Positions 17,364 through 26,571 are shown, counted from the stretch's first letter. The stretch is DNA of 64,000 nt from Alphaproteobacteria bacterium (GCA_017307375.1 JAFKFH010000003.1:558001-622000); one strand, 5' to 3'. Numbers and translations: made by a program. Notes: generated by a model not told the origin, from the letters alone.

Positions 17364-19496
17364 ATGGCAACCAGCATGAACATGGCTGAAGCGGCGCACA
17401 ACCCTCACCCGCCCGCCGAGGTCGCCGACGCGCCCGTCAGCGCCGTCGCCAACCAGTCGATCCGCGTGTCGGTCGACCTCTTGGAAAACCTGATGACGAT
17501 GGTTTCCGAGCTGGTGCTGACCCGCAACCAGCTGCTGCAGATGGTGCGCAGCCTGGACAATTCGGAATTCACCGTGCCGCTGCAGCGGCTGAGCCATGTG
17601 ACGACCGAGCTGCAGGAAGGCGTCATGAAGACGCGCATGCAGCCGATCGGCAATGCCTGGGCCAAGCTGCCGCGCATCGTCCGCGATCTTTCGGTCGAGC
17701 TCGGCAAGAAGATCGACCTGCAGATGCACGGCGCCGAGACCGAGCTGGATCGCCAGGTCCTCGAGCTGATCAAGGACCCGCTGACCCACATGGTCCGCAA
17801 TTCGGCCGACCATGGCATCGAACTGCCGGCCGATCGTCTGCAGGCGGGCAAGCCCGAAGCCGGGCGCCTCGTCCTGAACGCCTTCCATGAAGGCGGGCAT
17901 ATCGTCATCGAGATCCGCGATGACGGCCGCGGGCTGAACACCCGTCGCATCCGCCAGAAGGCGATCGAGAACGGGCTGGCCACCGAGGCCGAACTCGACT
18001 CGATGCCGATCCAGCAACTGCACATGTTCGTGTTCAAGCCCGGGTTCTCGACCGCGGCGGCGGTTACGTCGGTGTCCGGCCGCGGCGTCGGCATGGACGT
18101 GGTCAAGACGAACATCGAGAAGATCGGCGGCACGGTCGAGCTGAAGTCGGAAGAGGGCAAGGGCGCAACCTTCACGATCAAGATCCCGCTGACGCTCGCC
18201 ATCGTCTCGGCGCTGATCGTCGAAAGCGCCACCGAACGCTATGCCATCCCGCAGACCAGCGTCGTCGAACTCGTCCGCGTCTCCGGCGATTCCGAGATGA
18301 AGATCGAGCGCATCAACGACACCGCGGTGCTGCGCCTGCGCAACCGCCTGCTGCCGCTGGTCTTCCTCGACCAGACCCTGCGGCTGGTGCCGGCAACCGA
18401 CGAGATCGATACCCAGTCGGAGAAGTTCATCGTCGTCTCGCTGGTCGGGTCCTACCAGTTCGGCATCGTCGTCGACCGCGTGTTCGACACCGAGGAAATC
18501 GTCGTCAAGCCGGTGGCGCCGATCCTGCGCGACATCCCGATGTTCTCGGGCAACACGATCCTGGGCGACGGCTCGGTGATCATGATCCTCGACCCGAACG
18601 GCATCGCCTCGGCCTCGTCGGCGGCCGCGGTCGCCGAGACCACCGCCGTCACGGACGACGTCCACCACGCCAGGAGCGGCGAGCGGACGGCCCTGCTGCT
18701 GTTCACCGCCGGCGGGCCCGAGCCGCGGGCGGTGCCGCTGTCGCTGGTCGCGCGCCTCGAAGAGGTCGATGTCGGCCAGATCGAATCGGCCGATGGCCGC
18801 CATGTCGTGCAGTATCGCGGCAAGCTGATGCCGCTGGTGGTGATGCGCGACAGTTTCCGCATGCGGACCGAAGGCCGCCAGCCGATCCTGGTCTTCTCCG
18901 ACCAGGACTCGACGCTGGGCCTGATGGTCGACGAGATCGTCGACATCGTCGAATCGGAACTCAACATCGAGCTGCGCTCGACCGACCAGGGCATTCTCGG
19001 TTCGGCTGTCATCGCGGGCCAGGCGACCGAGATCATCGACGTGGGCTTCTACCTGACCCGTGCCTTCGGCGACTGGTTCAGGAGCCGGACGGACGTGCCC
19101 TTCGGCCAGGCGGACGATCGCCATCGCGTGCTGCTGGTGGACGACAGCCCGTTCTTCCGCAACCTGATGGTGCCGCTGCTTTCGGTCGAGGGTTACGCGG
19201 TCGAGACGGCCGAAACGGCGGAAGGCGCGCTGAAACGGCGTGACGACGGCGAGCACTTCTCCGCGATCATCTCCGATATCGAGATGCCGGGCATGAACGG
19301 GTTCGACTTCGCCCAGCAGGTGCGCCATGACGCGCGCTGGGCAGGCACGCCGATCATTGCCCATTCCTCGCACGCCAGTGCGGCCGATTTCGCCCGCGGC
19401 CATGCCGCAGGCTTCACCGACTACATATCGAAGGCCGACAGGGGCGCGCTGCTGACCAGCCTCGCGCAGATCCTGTCCGGCGGGGGGAACGCGTAA
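17364..19496 (+). CDS. cheA: CheA-type hybrid kinase lacking the P1 (Hpt) domain
   Basis: A 710-aa chemotaxis kinase that starts directly at the P3 dimerisation domain (about 30-95, SIRVSVDLLENLMTMVSELV). The P4 ATPase has intact motifs (KDPLTHMVRNSADHGIELP, DDGRGLNTRRI, GRGVGMDVVKTNIEKIGG). A CheW-like P5 (about 275-415), a second CheW-like unit (about 430-565) and a receiver (about 585-705; Asp638 in SDIEMPGMNGFDF) follow. The usual alphaproteobacterial N-terminal Hpt with its HTIKG histidine is absent. There is no room for it before the divergent transporter gene at 17196. It resembles Rhodobacter sphaeroides CheA4 (P3-P4-P5), which phosphorylates the P1 of a partner protein. Translationally coupled to cheW. 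Confidence 0.92.
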   Translation: MATSMNMAEAAHNPHPPAEVADAPVSAVANQSIRVSVDLLENLMTMVSELVLTRNQLLQMVRSLDNSEFTVPLQRLSHVTTELQEGVMKTRMQPIGNAWAKLPRIVRDLSVELGKKIDLQMHGAETELDRQVLELIKDPLTHMVRNSADHGIELPADRLQAGKPEAGRLVLNAFHEGGHIVIEIRDDGRGLNTRRIRQKAIENGLATEAELDSMPIQQLHMFVFKPGFSTAAAVTSVSGRGVGMDVVKTNIEKIGGTVELKSEEGKGATFTIKIPLTLAIVSALIVESATERYAIPQTSVVELVRVSGDSEMKIERINDTAVLRLRNRLLPLVFLDQTLRLVPATDEIDTQSEKFIVVSLVGSYQFGIVVDRVFDTEEIVVKPVAPILRDIPMFSGNTILGDGSVIMILDPNGIASASSAAAVAETTAVTDDVHHARSGERTALLLFTAGGPEPRAVPLSLVARLEEVDVGQIESADGRHVVQYRGKLMPLVVMRDSFRMRTEGRQPILVFSDQDSTLGLMVDEIVDIVESELNIELRSTDQGILGSAVIAGQATEIIDVGFYLTRAFGDWFRSRTDVPFGQADDRHRVLLVDDSPFFRNLMVPLLSVEGYAVETAETAEGALKRRDDGEHFSAIISDIEMPGMNGFDFAQQVRHDARWAGTPIIAHSSHASAADFARGHAAGFTDYISKADRGALLTSLAQILSGGGNA

Positions 19497-19975
19497 TGGC
19501 CAATGCAATTGTCGTCGCCAAGTCCGGTGCATTGGCCGGGACGGGCTCGGCCGATTACCTGACCGTCACGATCGGCGGGCAGCGCTTCGGCATCCCGGTC
19601 GCCTCGGTCCAGGACGTGCTGGGCCCGCAGAAGATCACCCGCGTCCCGCTCGCCCCGCCCGAAATCGCCGGCGCCCTGAACCTGCGCGGCCGCATCGTCA
19701 CCGCCTTCGACGTGCGCCGCCGCCTCGGCCTGCCCCCGGCTGCCGCCGGGGGGATGAGCGTGGTGGTCGAATATCGCGGCGAACCCTACAGCCTGATGAT
19801 CGATTCGGTGTCGGAAGTGCTGTCGCTGCCCGACTCGGCCTACGAGGCCAGCCCGCCGACGCTGAATCCGCGGTGGCGCGAGATCTCGGGTGGCATCTAT
19901 CGGCTTGAAGGCGGCCTGCTGGTGGTGCTGGAAATCGACCGGCTGCTGAGCTTCGGTACCGCGCTCGCGGCCTGA
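19496..19975 (+). CDS. cheW: CheW chemotaxis coupling protein
   Basis: A 159-aa CheW linking chemoreceptors to CheA. After about 17 variable residues the CheW fold reads YLTVTIGGQRFGIPVASVQD, RVPLAPPEIAGALNLRGRIV, VVVEYRGEPYSLMIDSVSEV and a C-terminal IYRLEGGLLVVLEIDRLL. The ATG shares one base with the cheA stop (TAATG at 19494-19498). No cheY, cheR or cheB is adjacent, so this is a two-gene auxiliary cluster that must draw on components encoded elsewhere. Confidence 0.95.
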   Translation: MANAIVVAKSGALAGTGSADYLTVTIGGQRFGIPVASVQDVLGPQKITRVPLAPPEIAGALNLRGRIVTAFDVRRRLGLPPAAAGGMSVVVEYRGEPYSLMIDSVSEVLSLPDSAYEASPPTLNPRWREISGGIYRLEGGLLVVLEIDRLLSFGTALAA

Positions 19976-19994
19976 GCCCGGCGTTGTGCGTAGG

Positions 19995-20034
19995 GGGAGG
20001 GGAGGGCCGGGGCCTTCTCCTCCCTTCGCTTTTT
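19995..20034 (+). terminator. Intrinsic terminator after cheW
   Basis: A long GC-rich hairpin has outer arms GGGAGG (19995-20000) and CCTCCC (20019-20024), inner pairing GGAG with TTCT, and GGCC with GGCC. A TTCGC spacer and a run of five T (20030-20034) follow. It ends the cheA-cheW transcript five bases before the stop of the convergent M20 gene. Confidence 0.6.
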
Positions 20035-20038
20035 CCGC

Positions 20039-21319
20039 TCAGCGTTTCTCCACGCCGCACCAATCCGCCATGAACACGGCCAGCACCTGGGCGACCTCGA
20101 TGGTCGAGGCGATGTCGACCCATTCGTCGATCGAATGATAGGCGCCGGCCTTCGGGCCGTAGCAGGTGGCCGGGATACCGCCGTAGAGCTGGAAGAAGCG
20201 GGCATCGGTGGTCGCGGTCGAGGCCATCTCGGCGATCGGCAGGTTGGTGATGCGGGCATGCGCCGCGCTCAGCGTCGTCATCAGCGGCGCCTCGCGGTCC
20301 ATCGCGCAGCCCTCGGCCTGGAAGCCGTGATAGCGGATCGAGGCTTTCGCCCCCCGCAGACCGGGCCGGGTGGCGACGGCCTCGGCCACCGTGGCCTCGA
20401 TCTGGCGCCGCACCTCGGGCAGCGTCATGCCGGGATAGAAGCCGACGCGCACCTCGATCGAGGCGGCGCAGGGCACCGTCGAGGCCCAGTCGCCACCGGA
20501 CACCTTGCCCAGGTTGAAGTTGACCGGGTGGTTATGGCCGTGGAAGCAGGGATGGCGGTTCTCGGCCTTGTTCCACTCGCCCTCCAGCGCGCGCAGCGCG
20601 TCGAACAGCTCGTAGGCCGCCTCGATGGCATTGATGCCGGCCGCGGTGTCCAGCACATGGGCCGGCCGGCCGGTCAGGTCGATCGTCAGCCACATCACGC
20701 CGAGCTGGGCGATCATCAGGGTCTGGTTGAACGGTTCCGGGATGATCGCGGCATCGGCGCGATAGCCCTGTGCCAGGCAGGCCAGCGCGCCATTGCCGGT
20801 GCACTCCTCCTCGATCACCGACTGCATGATCACCGGCGCCGCCGGCTGCAGGCCCAGTGCCGCCAGCGCCTCGAAGGCGAGGCAGTAGGCGACGATTCCG
20901 GCCTTCATGTCGCCGGACCCGCGGCCGTAGACGCGGCCGTCGCGCACCACCGGCTTGAACGGCGGATCGGTCCACAGGTTCGCCGGCCCGGTCGGCACCA
21001 CGTCGATATGGCCGTTCAGGATCAGCGAGCGGCCGCCGCCGGCCGAGCGGTGCAGGCCGACGACGTTCTCGCGGCCGGAATAACTGTCGATCACCGGCGG
21101 CGAAAAGCCCGGCAGGTCGCGGATACGGTCGAGATCGATGTCGAAGCGCTCGACGGTCAGCCCCAACCGTGCGAATTCCGCCGCCATCAGGTCCTGCGCC
21201 CCCTGCTCCTCGCCCAGCAGGCTGCCCTCGGCGACCAGATCGCAGAGAAAGCCGACGCTACGGTCGGCCAGCGCGTCGGTCGCGGCGCGGATATCGGTGA
21301 CCAGACCCGAATCGATCAT
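20039..21319 (-). CDS. M20 (ArgE/DapE-type) deacylase
   Basis: A 426-aa zinc-dependent deacylase or peptidase of the ArgE/DapE/acetylornithine deacetylase superfamily. Metal and catalytic motifs: LILNGHIDVVPTG, YGRGSGDMKAGIVAY, SVIEEECTGNGALA, AAIIPEPFN and the C-terminal GAYHSIDEWVD. A dimerisation lid domain lies between. Such enzymes hydrolyse N-acyl amino acids or similar amides. It is the last gene of a minus-strand run with a LysR-flanked importer, a dimethylformamidase-like protein, an aminotransferase and a BKACE. It overlaps the GNAT gene by four bases (ATGA), so it probably deacylates an intermediate of that pathway (inference). Confidence 0.9.
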   Translation of the reverse strand: MIDSGLVTDIRAATDALADRSVGFLCDLVAEGSLLGEEQGAQDLMAAEFARLGLTVERFDIDLDRIRDLPGFSPPVIDSYSGRENVVGLHRSAGGGRSLILNGHIDVVPTGPANLWTDPPFKPVVRDGRVYGRGSGDMKAGIVAYCLAFEALAALGLQPAAPVIMQSVIEEECTGNGALACLAQGYRADAAIIPEPFNQTLMIAQLGVMWLTIDLTGRPAHVLDTAAGINAIEAAYELFDALRALEGEWNKAENRHPCFHGHNHPVNFNLGKVSGGDWASTVPCAASIEVRVGFYPGMTLPEVRRQIEATVAEAVATRPGLRGAKASIRYHGFQAEGCAMDREAPLMTTLSAAHARITNLPIAEMASTATTDARFFQLYGGIPATCYGPKAGAYHSIDEWVDIASTIEVAQVLAVFMADWCGVEKR

Positions 21320-21777
21320 CCCTCGTCTCCCTTCAGGCGGGCCAGCGCGTCGCCCTCGATCACATAGATCCGTTCATCCGCCGCAGGGCTGAGCCCCTCG
21401 CGCTCGTAGAAGCGCCGGGCGGCGCCGTTCGCGCGGTCGACCGACAGCCGCAGATAGGCGGCACCGGTCCGGCGCACCGCGGCCGCCAGCAGGGCGCGGG
21501 CAAGGCCGGTGCCCCTCGCCCGCGGGGCGACGTAGAGATCCTGGATATAGACGCCGACGCGGCCCCGCCAGCTCGAAAAGCTCGGGAAATGCAGGCACAG
21601 CCCGACCGCCTCGCCGCCGTCCCAGGCGATCAGCGCGGCCCAGGCATCGGCATGGCGCCGGAAATCGTCGGCGGTCGACGTCGCCGTCTTGCCCAGCGCC
21701 ATCCCGGCCGACATCGCCTGGATCATCGCATGCACGGTCGCCGCGTCGTCGGCGGTGGCGGGGCGGATCTCGATCAC
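21316..21777 (-). CDS. GNAT-family N-acetyltransferase
   Basis: A 153-aa GNAT acyltransferase. Motif A is in VAPRARGTGLARALLAAAVR (acetyl-CoA pyrophosphate loop R/Q-x-x-G-x-G/A pattern), preceded by the beta strands YIQDLYV and followed by AAYLRLSVDRANGAARRFYER, typical of the family. It lies one base after the BKACE stop and is coupled to the M20 deacylase. An acetyltransferase next to a deacylase suggests either protection or activation by N-acetylation during catabolism, or resistance to a toxic amine. The substrate is unknown. Confidence 0.88.
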   Translation of the reverse strand: MIEIRPATADDAATVHAMIQAMSAGMALGKTATSTADDFRRHADAWAALIAWDGGEAVGLCLHFPSFSSWRGRVGVYIQDLYVAPRARGTGLARALLAAAVRRTGAAYLRLSVDRANGAARRFYEREGLSPAADERIYVIEGDALARLKGDEG

Positions 21778-21778
21778 G

Positions 21779-22711
21779 TCAGAACGCCACCCGGTCGCCG
21801 CCCTTCAGGCCGAGCATCGCCCGTGCCTCGGCCGGCGAGGCGACCTCGAGCGACAGGGCCTCGAGGATCGTGCGGATCCGGCGGACCTGGTCGGCGTTCG
21901 AGGTGGCAAGTTCGCCCGGCCCCAGCATCAGGCTGTCTTCCAGTCCCACGCGCACATTGCCGCCCATCGTCGCTCCCATCGTGATCAGCGGCATCTGATA
22001 GCGCCCTGCCCCCAGTACCGAGAAGGCATAGTCGACCCCGAACAGCTTGTCGGCAATAAGCTTCATGTGGCCAAGGTTTTCCGGGTCGCCGCCGATGCCG
22101 CCCAGCACGCCCAGCACGAACTGGATGAAGAACGGCGGCTTGATCAGACCGCGGTCGCGGAAATGCGCGAGGGTATAGAGATGGCCGACGTCGTAGCATT
22201 CGAACTCGAAGCGCGTGCCGAACCCGTCGCCCAGTTGCGACAGGATCTGCTCGATATCCTTGAAGGTATTCTTGAAGATCGTGTCGCGGGTGTTTTCGAG
22301 CAGCCGGGGTTCCCAGTCGAACTTCCAGGCGGGATAGCGGCCGACCAGCGGGAACAGACCGAAATTCATCGATCCCATGTTCAGCGAGCACATCTCCGGC
22401 TGGGCCAGGGTCGGCGCGGCCAGGCGCTGCTCCAGCGTCATGGCGGAACTGCCGCCGGTCGAGATGTTGATGACCGCGTCGGTTGCCTGGCGGATGCGCG
22501 GCAGGAACTGCATGAACACGTCGGGGTCGGGTGTCGGCCGGCCGTCCTGCGGGTCGCGCGCGTGCAGATGCAGGATCGCGGCCCCCGCCTCGGCCGCCGC
22601 GACCGACTGCTCGACGATCTGGTCGGGGGTGCAGGGCAGATAGGGGCTCATCGTCGGGGTATGGATCGACCCGGTGACGGCGCAGGTGATGATCGTCTTG
22701 CGGCGGGCCAT
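21779..22711 (-). CDS. BKACE-family beta-keto acid cleavage enzyme
   Basis: A 310-aa (beta/alpha)8 enzyme of the 3-keto-5-aminohexanoate cleavage family (formerly DUF849). Family members condense a beta-keto acid with acetyl-CoA and split it to acetoacetate and a new acyl-CoA. Visible hallmarks: IITCAVTGSIHTPTMSPYLP, the zinc-ligand motif AAILHLHARDPQDGRP, INISTGGS, FEFECYDVGHL and ITMGATMGGNVRVGLEDSL. The substrate group differs widely between subfamilies and cannot be fixed here. It lies five bases after the aminotransferase gene, which could supply a beta-keto acid from a beta-amino acid. Confidence 0.92.
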   Translation of the reverse strand: MARRKTIITCAVTGSIHTPTMSPYLPCTPDQIVEQSVAAAEAGAAILHLHARDPQDGRPTPDPDVFMQFLPRIRQATDAVINISTGGSSAMTLEQRLAAPTLAQPEMCSLNMGSMNFGLFPLVGRYPAWKFDWEPRLLENTRDTIFKNTFKDIEQILSQLGDGFGTRFEFECYDVGHLYTLAHFRDRGLIKPPFFIQFVLGVLGGIGGDPENLGHMKLIADKLFGVDYAFSVLGAGRYQMPLITMGATMGGNVRVGLEDSLMLGPGELATSNADQVRRIRTILEALSLEVASPAEARAMLGLKGGDRVAF

Positions 22712-22716
22712 GGCCT

Positions 22717-24066
22717 TCAGCCCCGCGGCAGGTCGAGTTCGGCGGCGAGGGCGTCGAGGCTGTCCTCCAGGATCGCCATGACCTCGTCGACCTGCCCTTC
22801 GTCGATGATCATCGGCGGGCAGACCAGGAAGTGATCGCCCTCGAACCCCCCGCGGGTGCGCCGGGAATAGATGATCAGCCCGCGGTCGTAGGCCAGGTCG
22901 ACGATGCGGCTATAGGCATTCTTCTCCTTGGGCAGCGGCCGCATGGTCAGCGGATCGGCCACCATTTCCGCGGCCAGCAACAGCCCCTTGCCGCGCACGT
23001 CGCCGATGAAGGGGAAGCGGTTCTTCAGGCCTTCCAGCCGCGTCTTGAGGCGGTCGCCCATCCGCGCCGCATTGCCGATCAGGTCCTGGCGCTCGATCTC
23101 GTCGAGCACGGCGAGGCCGGCGGCGCAGGCCAGCGGGTTGCCGGCATAGGTATGGCCATGCTGGAAGCCACCGGCATCCAGCACCGGCTGCACCATCCAG
23201 TCGGGTGCGACCATCGCGCCGAGCGGGCTGTAACCGGCGGCAAAACCCTTCGACAGCGCGATCAGGTCGGGCTTCTGGTTCCAGTGCTCGGCGGCGAGGA
23301 ACCTGCCGGTGCGCCCCGCGCCGCTCATCACCTCGTCATAGATCAGGATGATGCCCCAGCGGTCGCAGATCTCGCGGATGCGGCCGTAATAGCTGTCGGG
23401 CGCGACCAGCGCGCCGGTCGAGGCGCCGCCGACCGGCTCCATGATGAAGGCGAGCACGGTTTCCGGCCCCTGCGCGCGGATCTCGGCCTCCAGCATGTCG
23501 GCATAGCGCAGGCCGCGCTCCTCCATGGTCAGGTCGTCACGGTCGAGATAGGCCGTGGGTGCCGGGATCTTCGGCATCTCGTGCATCATCGGCGCGAAGG
23601 GCTGGGTCAGCGCGGTGTAGCCGGTGACGGCCAACGCGCCCAGCGTGCTGCCGTGGTAGCTGGGGAAGCGCGAGATCACCTTGAAGCGGCCGTGCTGCCC
23701 CTTCGCCACCGCGTATTGCCGCGCCATCTTCAGGCAGGATTCGACCGCTTCCGATCCGCCGGAAACGAAGAAGACCTTGTCCATGCCCGGCGGCATGTGC
23801 CCGACCAGGCGCGCGGCCAGATCCTCGGCGGCATCGTTCTCGAAATGCAGCCGATAGGCGAAGGTGACGCGGTCGAGCTGGGCGCGCATCGCGGCCAGCA
23901 CGTTCGGGTTCGAGTGGCCGATATTGACGACCATGGCGCCCGACGACCCGTCGATCACCTTGCGGCCCTGCTGGTCGAACAGGTAGATGCCCTCGGCGCG
24001 GTCGACCAGCGGCCGGCGCAGGCGGGTCTGGTAGAACAGATGCGAAGGCCGGCGCTCCAGCGTCAT
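22717..24066 (-). CDS. Class III PLP-dependent aminotransferase
   Basis: A 449-aa omega-type aminotransferase. Motifs: GSSGAMVVNIGHSNP near the N-terminus, FVSGGSEAVESCLKMARQY, SYHGSTLGALAVTGY, MEPVGGASTGALVAPDSYY, ILIYDEVMSGAGRTGRFLAA (PLP-nitrogen Asp) and the Schiff-base lysine in IALSKGFAAGYSPLGAMV. Related enzymes act on omega-amino or beta-amino acids with pyruvate or 2-oxoglutarate. ATG 24064-24066 overlaps the stop of the upstream dimethylformamidase-like gene (ATGA), which fixes the start. Context with a BKACE suggests production of a beta-keto acid; that is inference. Confidence 0.92.
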   Translation of the reverse strand: MTLERRPSHLFYQTRLRRPLVDRAEGIYLFDQQGRKVIDGSSGAMVVNIGHSNPNVLAAMRAQLDRVTFAYRLHFENDAAEDLAARLVGHMPPGMDKVFFVSGGSEAVESCLKMARQYAVAKGQHGRFKVISRFPSYHGSTLGALAVTGYTALTQPFAPMMHEMPKIPAPTAYLDRDDLTMEERGLRYADMLEAEIRAQGPETVLAFIMEPVGGASTGALVAPDSYYGRIREICDRWGIILIYDEVMSGAGRTGRFLAAEHWNQKPDLIALSKGFAAGYSPLGAMVAPDWMVQPVLDAGGFQHGHTYAGNPLACAAGLAVLDEIERQDLIGNAARMGDRLKTRLEGLKNRFPFIGDVRGKGLLLAAEMVADPLTMRPLPKEKNAYSRIVDLAYDRGLIIYSRRTRGGFEGDHFLVCPPMIIDEGQVDEVMAILEDSLDALAAELDLPRG

Positions 24067-25676
24067 GATTTCACTCCGAGATAACGATCCAACACATTGC
24101 GGGTGACCTGCTCGACCATGGCGTCGCGCCGCCTCAGCCCGGCGACCCATTCGCAGCTGCCGGCATGGAACACCTCGCCCCTGCCGCGCGGAAAGTTGAC
24201 GATCATGCCGCAGCCGCGCTTGACCCGGTCGACCGATGCCGGGCTGTCGTCGCCGATCAGCGTGGTGGCGGCAAAGCGCGCGTCGTCATCGGACAGGAAC
24301 TGGTCGTCGGCGGCGATCACGTCGCTTTCCTCCTTCAGCGACGACAGGCCCAGCGCCAGGATGACGAGACCGTCGGGCGTGCCCTCGATGCCGGTCGGTT
24401 CGGGCAGGCCGCCGCGGATGACGTAGTCGAGACCGTCGACCTCGTAGCCGAAGACATGGCCGTCGGCGCCGAGGATATCGCCGTAATAGAGGCCGGTGCC
24501 GGCGAAGGCCCAATGATCGGGTCGGTAGACCGGGAAGCCGCGCGTGCCGCGCGGGGCGCAGCCGCCCCAGCCGACATAGAGGCCGCGGGTGGCGTTCAGC
24601 CCGAAGGTCATGGCGCCGGGCCGGCCGACCTCGGGGGCTTCCCAGGATGTCGTGGTGCGGGACTTGTCCTGCTGACGGTAGACCGGGTCCTCGGCGCGGG
24701 CGCGATATTTGTAGCAGGTCTGGCGCCTGCCCTCGTCCTCCAGCCGGGTCTGCCACATGAAGTTCCCAGCGAAGCGGGCGACGCGGCCGCCGCGCTCGAC
24801 ATAGGCGTCGATCGCGTCGCGCATCTCCCAGGTCCAGTACTCGTCATGGCCGACGCAGACGACGAGGGCGTAGCCGTCGAGGATCGCCGGATCGAACTGC
24901 AGCTCGTGCTGGCTGCACAGGTCGACGGCGTAGCCCTGGCGCTCGGCCCAGCGGAAGAAGAGGCTGTCGTAGCTGGCCCAGCCCGCCGAGGCGTATTTCT
25001 TCGAATGGCCGGACGCGAACGCCCATTCCATGTGCGGATAGCGGGGTACGGTGGCCGGCGGCAGCGTGACCGACAGCGGAACGCGCGGCGCGTCGTCCGG
25101 CAGGCGGACGAAGCCGCGGCAGAACGGCCGCTGGGTCGAGACGGTCGTGGCGTACTGATTGCGGTTGGGGCCGGTGATGCCCTGGTAATGGTTGGACCCG
25201 CCCCAGGTGTTGTAGCTGGTCCACGAGCCGGTCGCGGCGATCTGCAGGATCCGGCCAGGCTTGGGCCCGCGCGTCGGCCGCACGATGAACAGGTGGTCGT
25301 AGGTGGCGCCATCAGCCGTCAGCGTGACCCGGTAGGCGCCCGACGGCCAGTCGGGCGGAATCGCGAAGCGGTGGCTGACCTCCCAGCCGCAGCCGGTGAC
25401 CGAGCACTGGTCGGGCGTTTCCTGCCAGCGGCAGGGCAGGCCGCGGGCCGCCATCACCGGCCGCAGCGCGGCGCCGTCGCGCAGGATCGCGAGATCATAT
25501 GTCGAGGCGGTGGCCGAGACATGCAGCGACACGGTCTCGCCGGCGGCATAGGCGTAACGATCGGTATAGGCCCAGATCTCCGCCCGCGGCGCGTCCATGC
25601 CCGGGTATTCGTAGTAGTGGCCGAGCACCGCCTCGCGGCGCTGTTCCGGCGTCAGGCCGTATTCGGTGAAGGTCAT
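24063..25676 (-). CDS. N,N-dimethylformamidase large-subunit-like protein
   Basis: A 537-aa protein resembling the beta (large) subunit of N,N-dimethylformamidase, an iron-dependent amidohydrolase. Visible features: an N-terminal beta-sandwich (AYAAGETVSLHVSATAS, PPDWPSGAYRVTLTADG), the central GRILQIAATGSWTSYNTWGG, and an amidotransferase-like core with VVCVGHDEYWTWEMRDAID and VARFAGNFMWQTRLE. A C-terminal domain ends NFPRGRGEVFHAGSCEW. It has no small-subunit gene beside it and is shorter than the about 760-aa DmfA2. It probably cleaves another C-N bond. A GGAG sits ten bases before ATG 25674-25676. Coupled to the aminotransferase. Confidence 0.8.
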   Translation of the reverse strand: MTFTEYGLTPEQRREAVLGHYYEYPGMDAPRAEIWAYTDRYAYAAGETVSLHVSATASTYDLAILRDGAALRPVMAARGLPCRWQETPDQCSVTGCGWEVSHRFAIPPDWPSGAYRVTLTADGATYDHLFIVRPTRGPKPGRILQIAATGSWTSYNTWGGSNHYQGITGPNRNQYATTVSTQRPFCRGFVRLPDDAPRVPLSVTLPPATVPRYPHMEWAFASGHSKKYASAGWASYDSLFFRWAERQGYAVDLCSQHELQFDPAILDGYALVVCVGHDEYWTWEMRDAIDAYVERGGRVARFAGNFMWQTRLEDEGRRQTCYKYRARAEDPVYRQQDKSRTTTSWEAPEVGRPGAMTFGLNATRGLYVGWGGCAPRGTRGFPVYRPDHWAFAGTGLYYGDILGADGHVFGYEVDGLDYVIRGGLPEPTGIEGTPDGLVILALGLSSLKEESDVIAADDQFLSDDDARFAATTLIGDDSPASVDRVKRGCGMIVNFPRGRGEVFHAGSCEWVAGLRRRDAMVEQVTRNVLDRYLGVKS

Positions 25677-25812
25677 GGCGTGAATGCTCCAAGCTCGATC
25701 ATCGTGCCGATACAGGCCGGCAAACACCGATATGGGCGCGTGATGGTGCCTTGAAGGGCCGACGACTGGCCTTGTCGGGACAGGCCTTCCGGGCGACGGA
25801 TAGGTGTGCGTG

Positions 25813-26571
25813 TCATGCCGCGAGATACTTGCGCAGGAAGTTGCGGGTGCGATCGTGGCGCGGCCTGGTGAAGATCTCGCCCGGCGGGCCTTCCTCGACC
25901 ACCACGCCGCCGTCCATGAACAGGATCCGGTCGGCGACGTCGCCGGCAAAGCGCATCTCGTGGGTCACGATCAGCATGGTCATGTGCTCGGCGGCCAGCT
26001 GCTTCATCACCAGGTTGACCTCGTCGACCAGTTCCGGATCCAGGGCGGACGTCGCCTCGTCGAACAGCATCACCTTGGGCTGCATCGCCAGGGCGCGGGC
26101 GATCGCCACGCGCTGCTTCTGCCCGCCCGACAGCTTGGACGGATAATAGTCGATCCGGTCGGCCAGCCCCACCTTGGCCAGCAGGTCGCGGGCCAGCTCG
26201 TCGGCTTCGCGCCGGCCCAGTCCCTTCAGCAGCATCGGTGCCATGGTGATGTTCTCGCGCGCGGTCAGATGCGGGAACAGGTTGAAGTGCTGGAACACCA
26301 TGCCCATCTGCTGGCGCACCGCGTTGATGTGGCGCTCGAAGGCGCTGCCCGAGAGCCTGGCGTTGACCAGCACGCCGTCGAGATGGATCTCGCCGCCGTC
26401 GAGGGTTTCCAGGTGATTGATCGCGCGGAGCAGCGTGCTCTTGCCCGAACCCGACGGGCCGATGATCGCGATGATCCGGCCGCGCGCGACGGTCAGGTCG
26501 ATTCCCTTCAGCACCTCGACGTCGCCGAAGCGCTTAATGGCCTGCCGCACCTGAACCATGGGCATCGTCAT
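25813..26571 (-). CDS. Polar amino-acid ABC importer ATPase (GlnQ type)
   Basis: A 252-aa ATPase. Walker [20 protein letters not shown]-loop [15 protein letters not shown], signature [16 protein letters not shown], Walker [17 protein letters not shown], switch [15 protein letters not shown]. The ending [17 protein letters not shown] is typical of the GlnQ/HisP group. ATG 26569-26571 overlaps the permease stop (ATGA). It is the last importer gene. A 136-bp gap without a recognisable gene (25677-25812) separates it from the dimethylformamidase-like gene, so the catabolic genes may have their own promoter or be read through. Confidence 0.95.
   Translation of the reverse strand: MTMPMVQVRQAIKRFGDVEVLKGIDLTVARGRIIAIIGPSGSGKSTLLRAINHLETLDGGEIHLDGVLVNARLSGSAFERHINAVRQQMGMVFQHFNLFPHLTARENITMAPMLLKGLGRREADELARDLLAKVGLADRIDYYPSKLSGGQKQRVAIARALAMQPKVMLFDEATSALDPELVDEVNLVMKQLAAEHMTMLIVTHEMRFAGDVADRILFMDGGVVVEEGPPGEIFTRPRHDRTRNFLRKYLAA

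Noticed and set aside
17271-19532. A 753-codon minus-strand frame opposite cheA
   Set aside because: Antisense shadow of cheA. It would also occupy the cheA promoter region, and the composition is biased to Asp, Arg and His.
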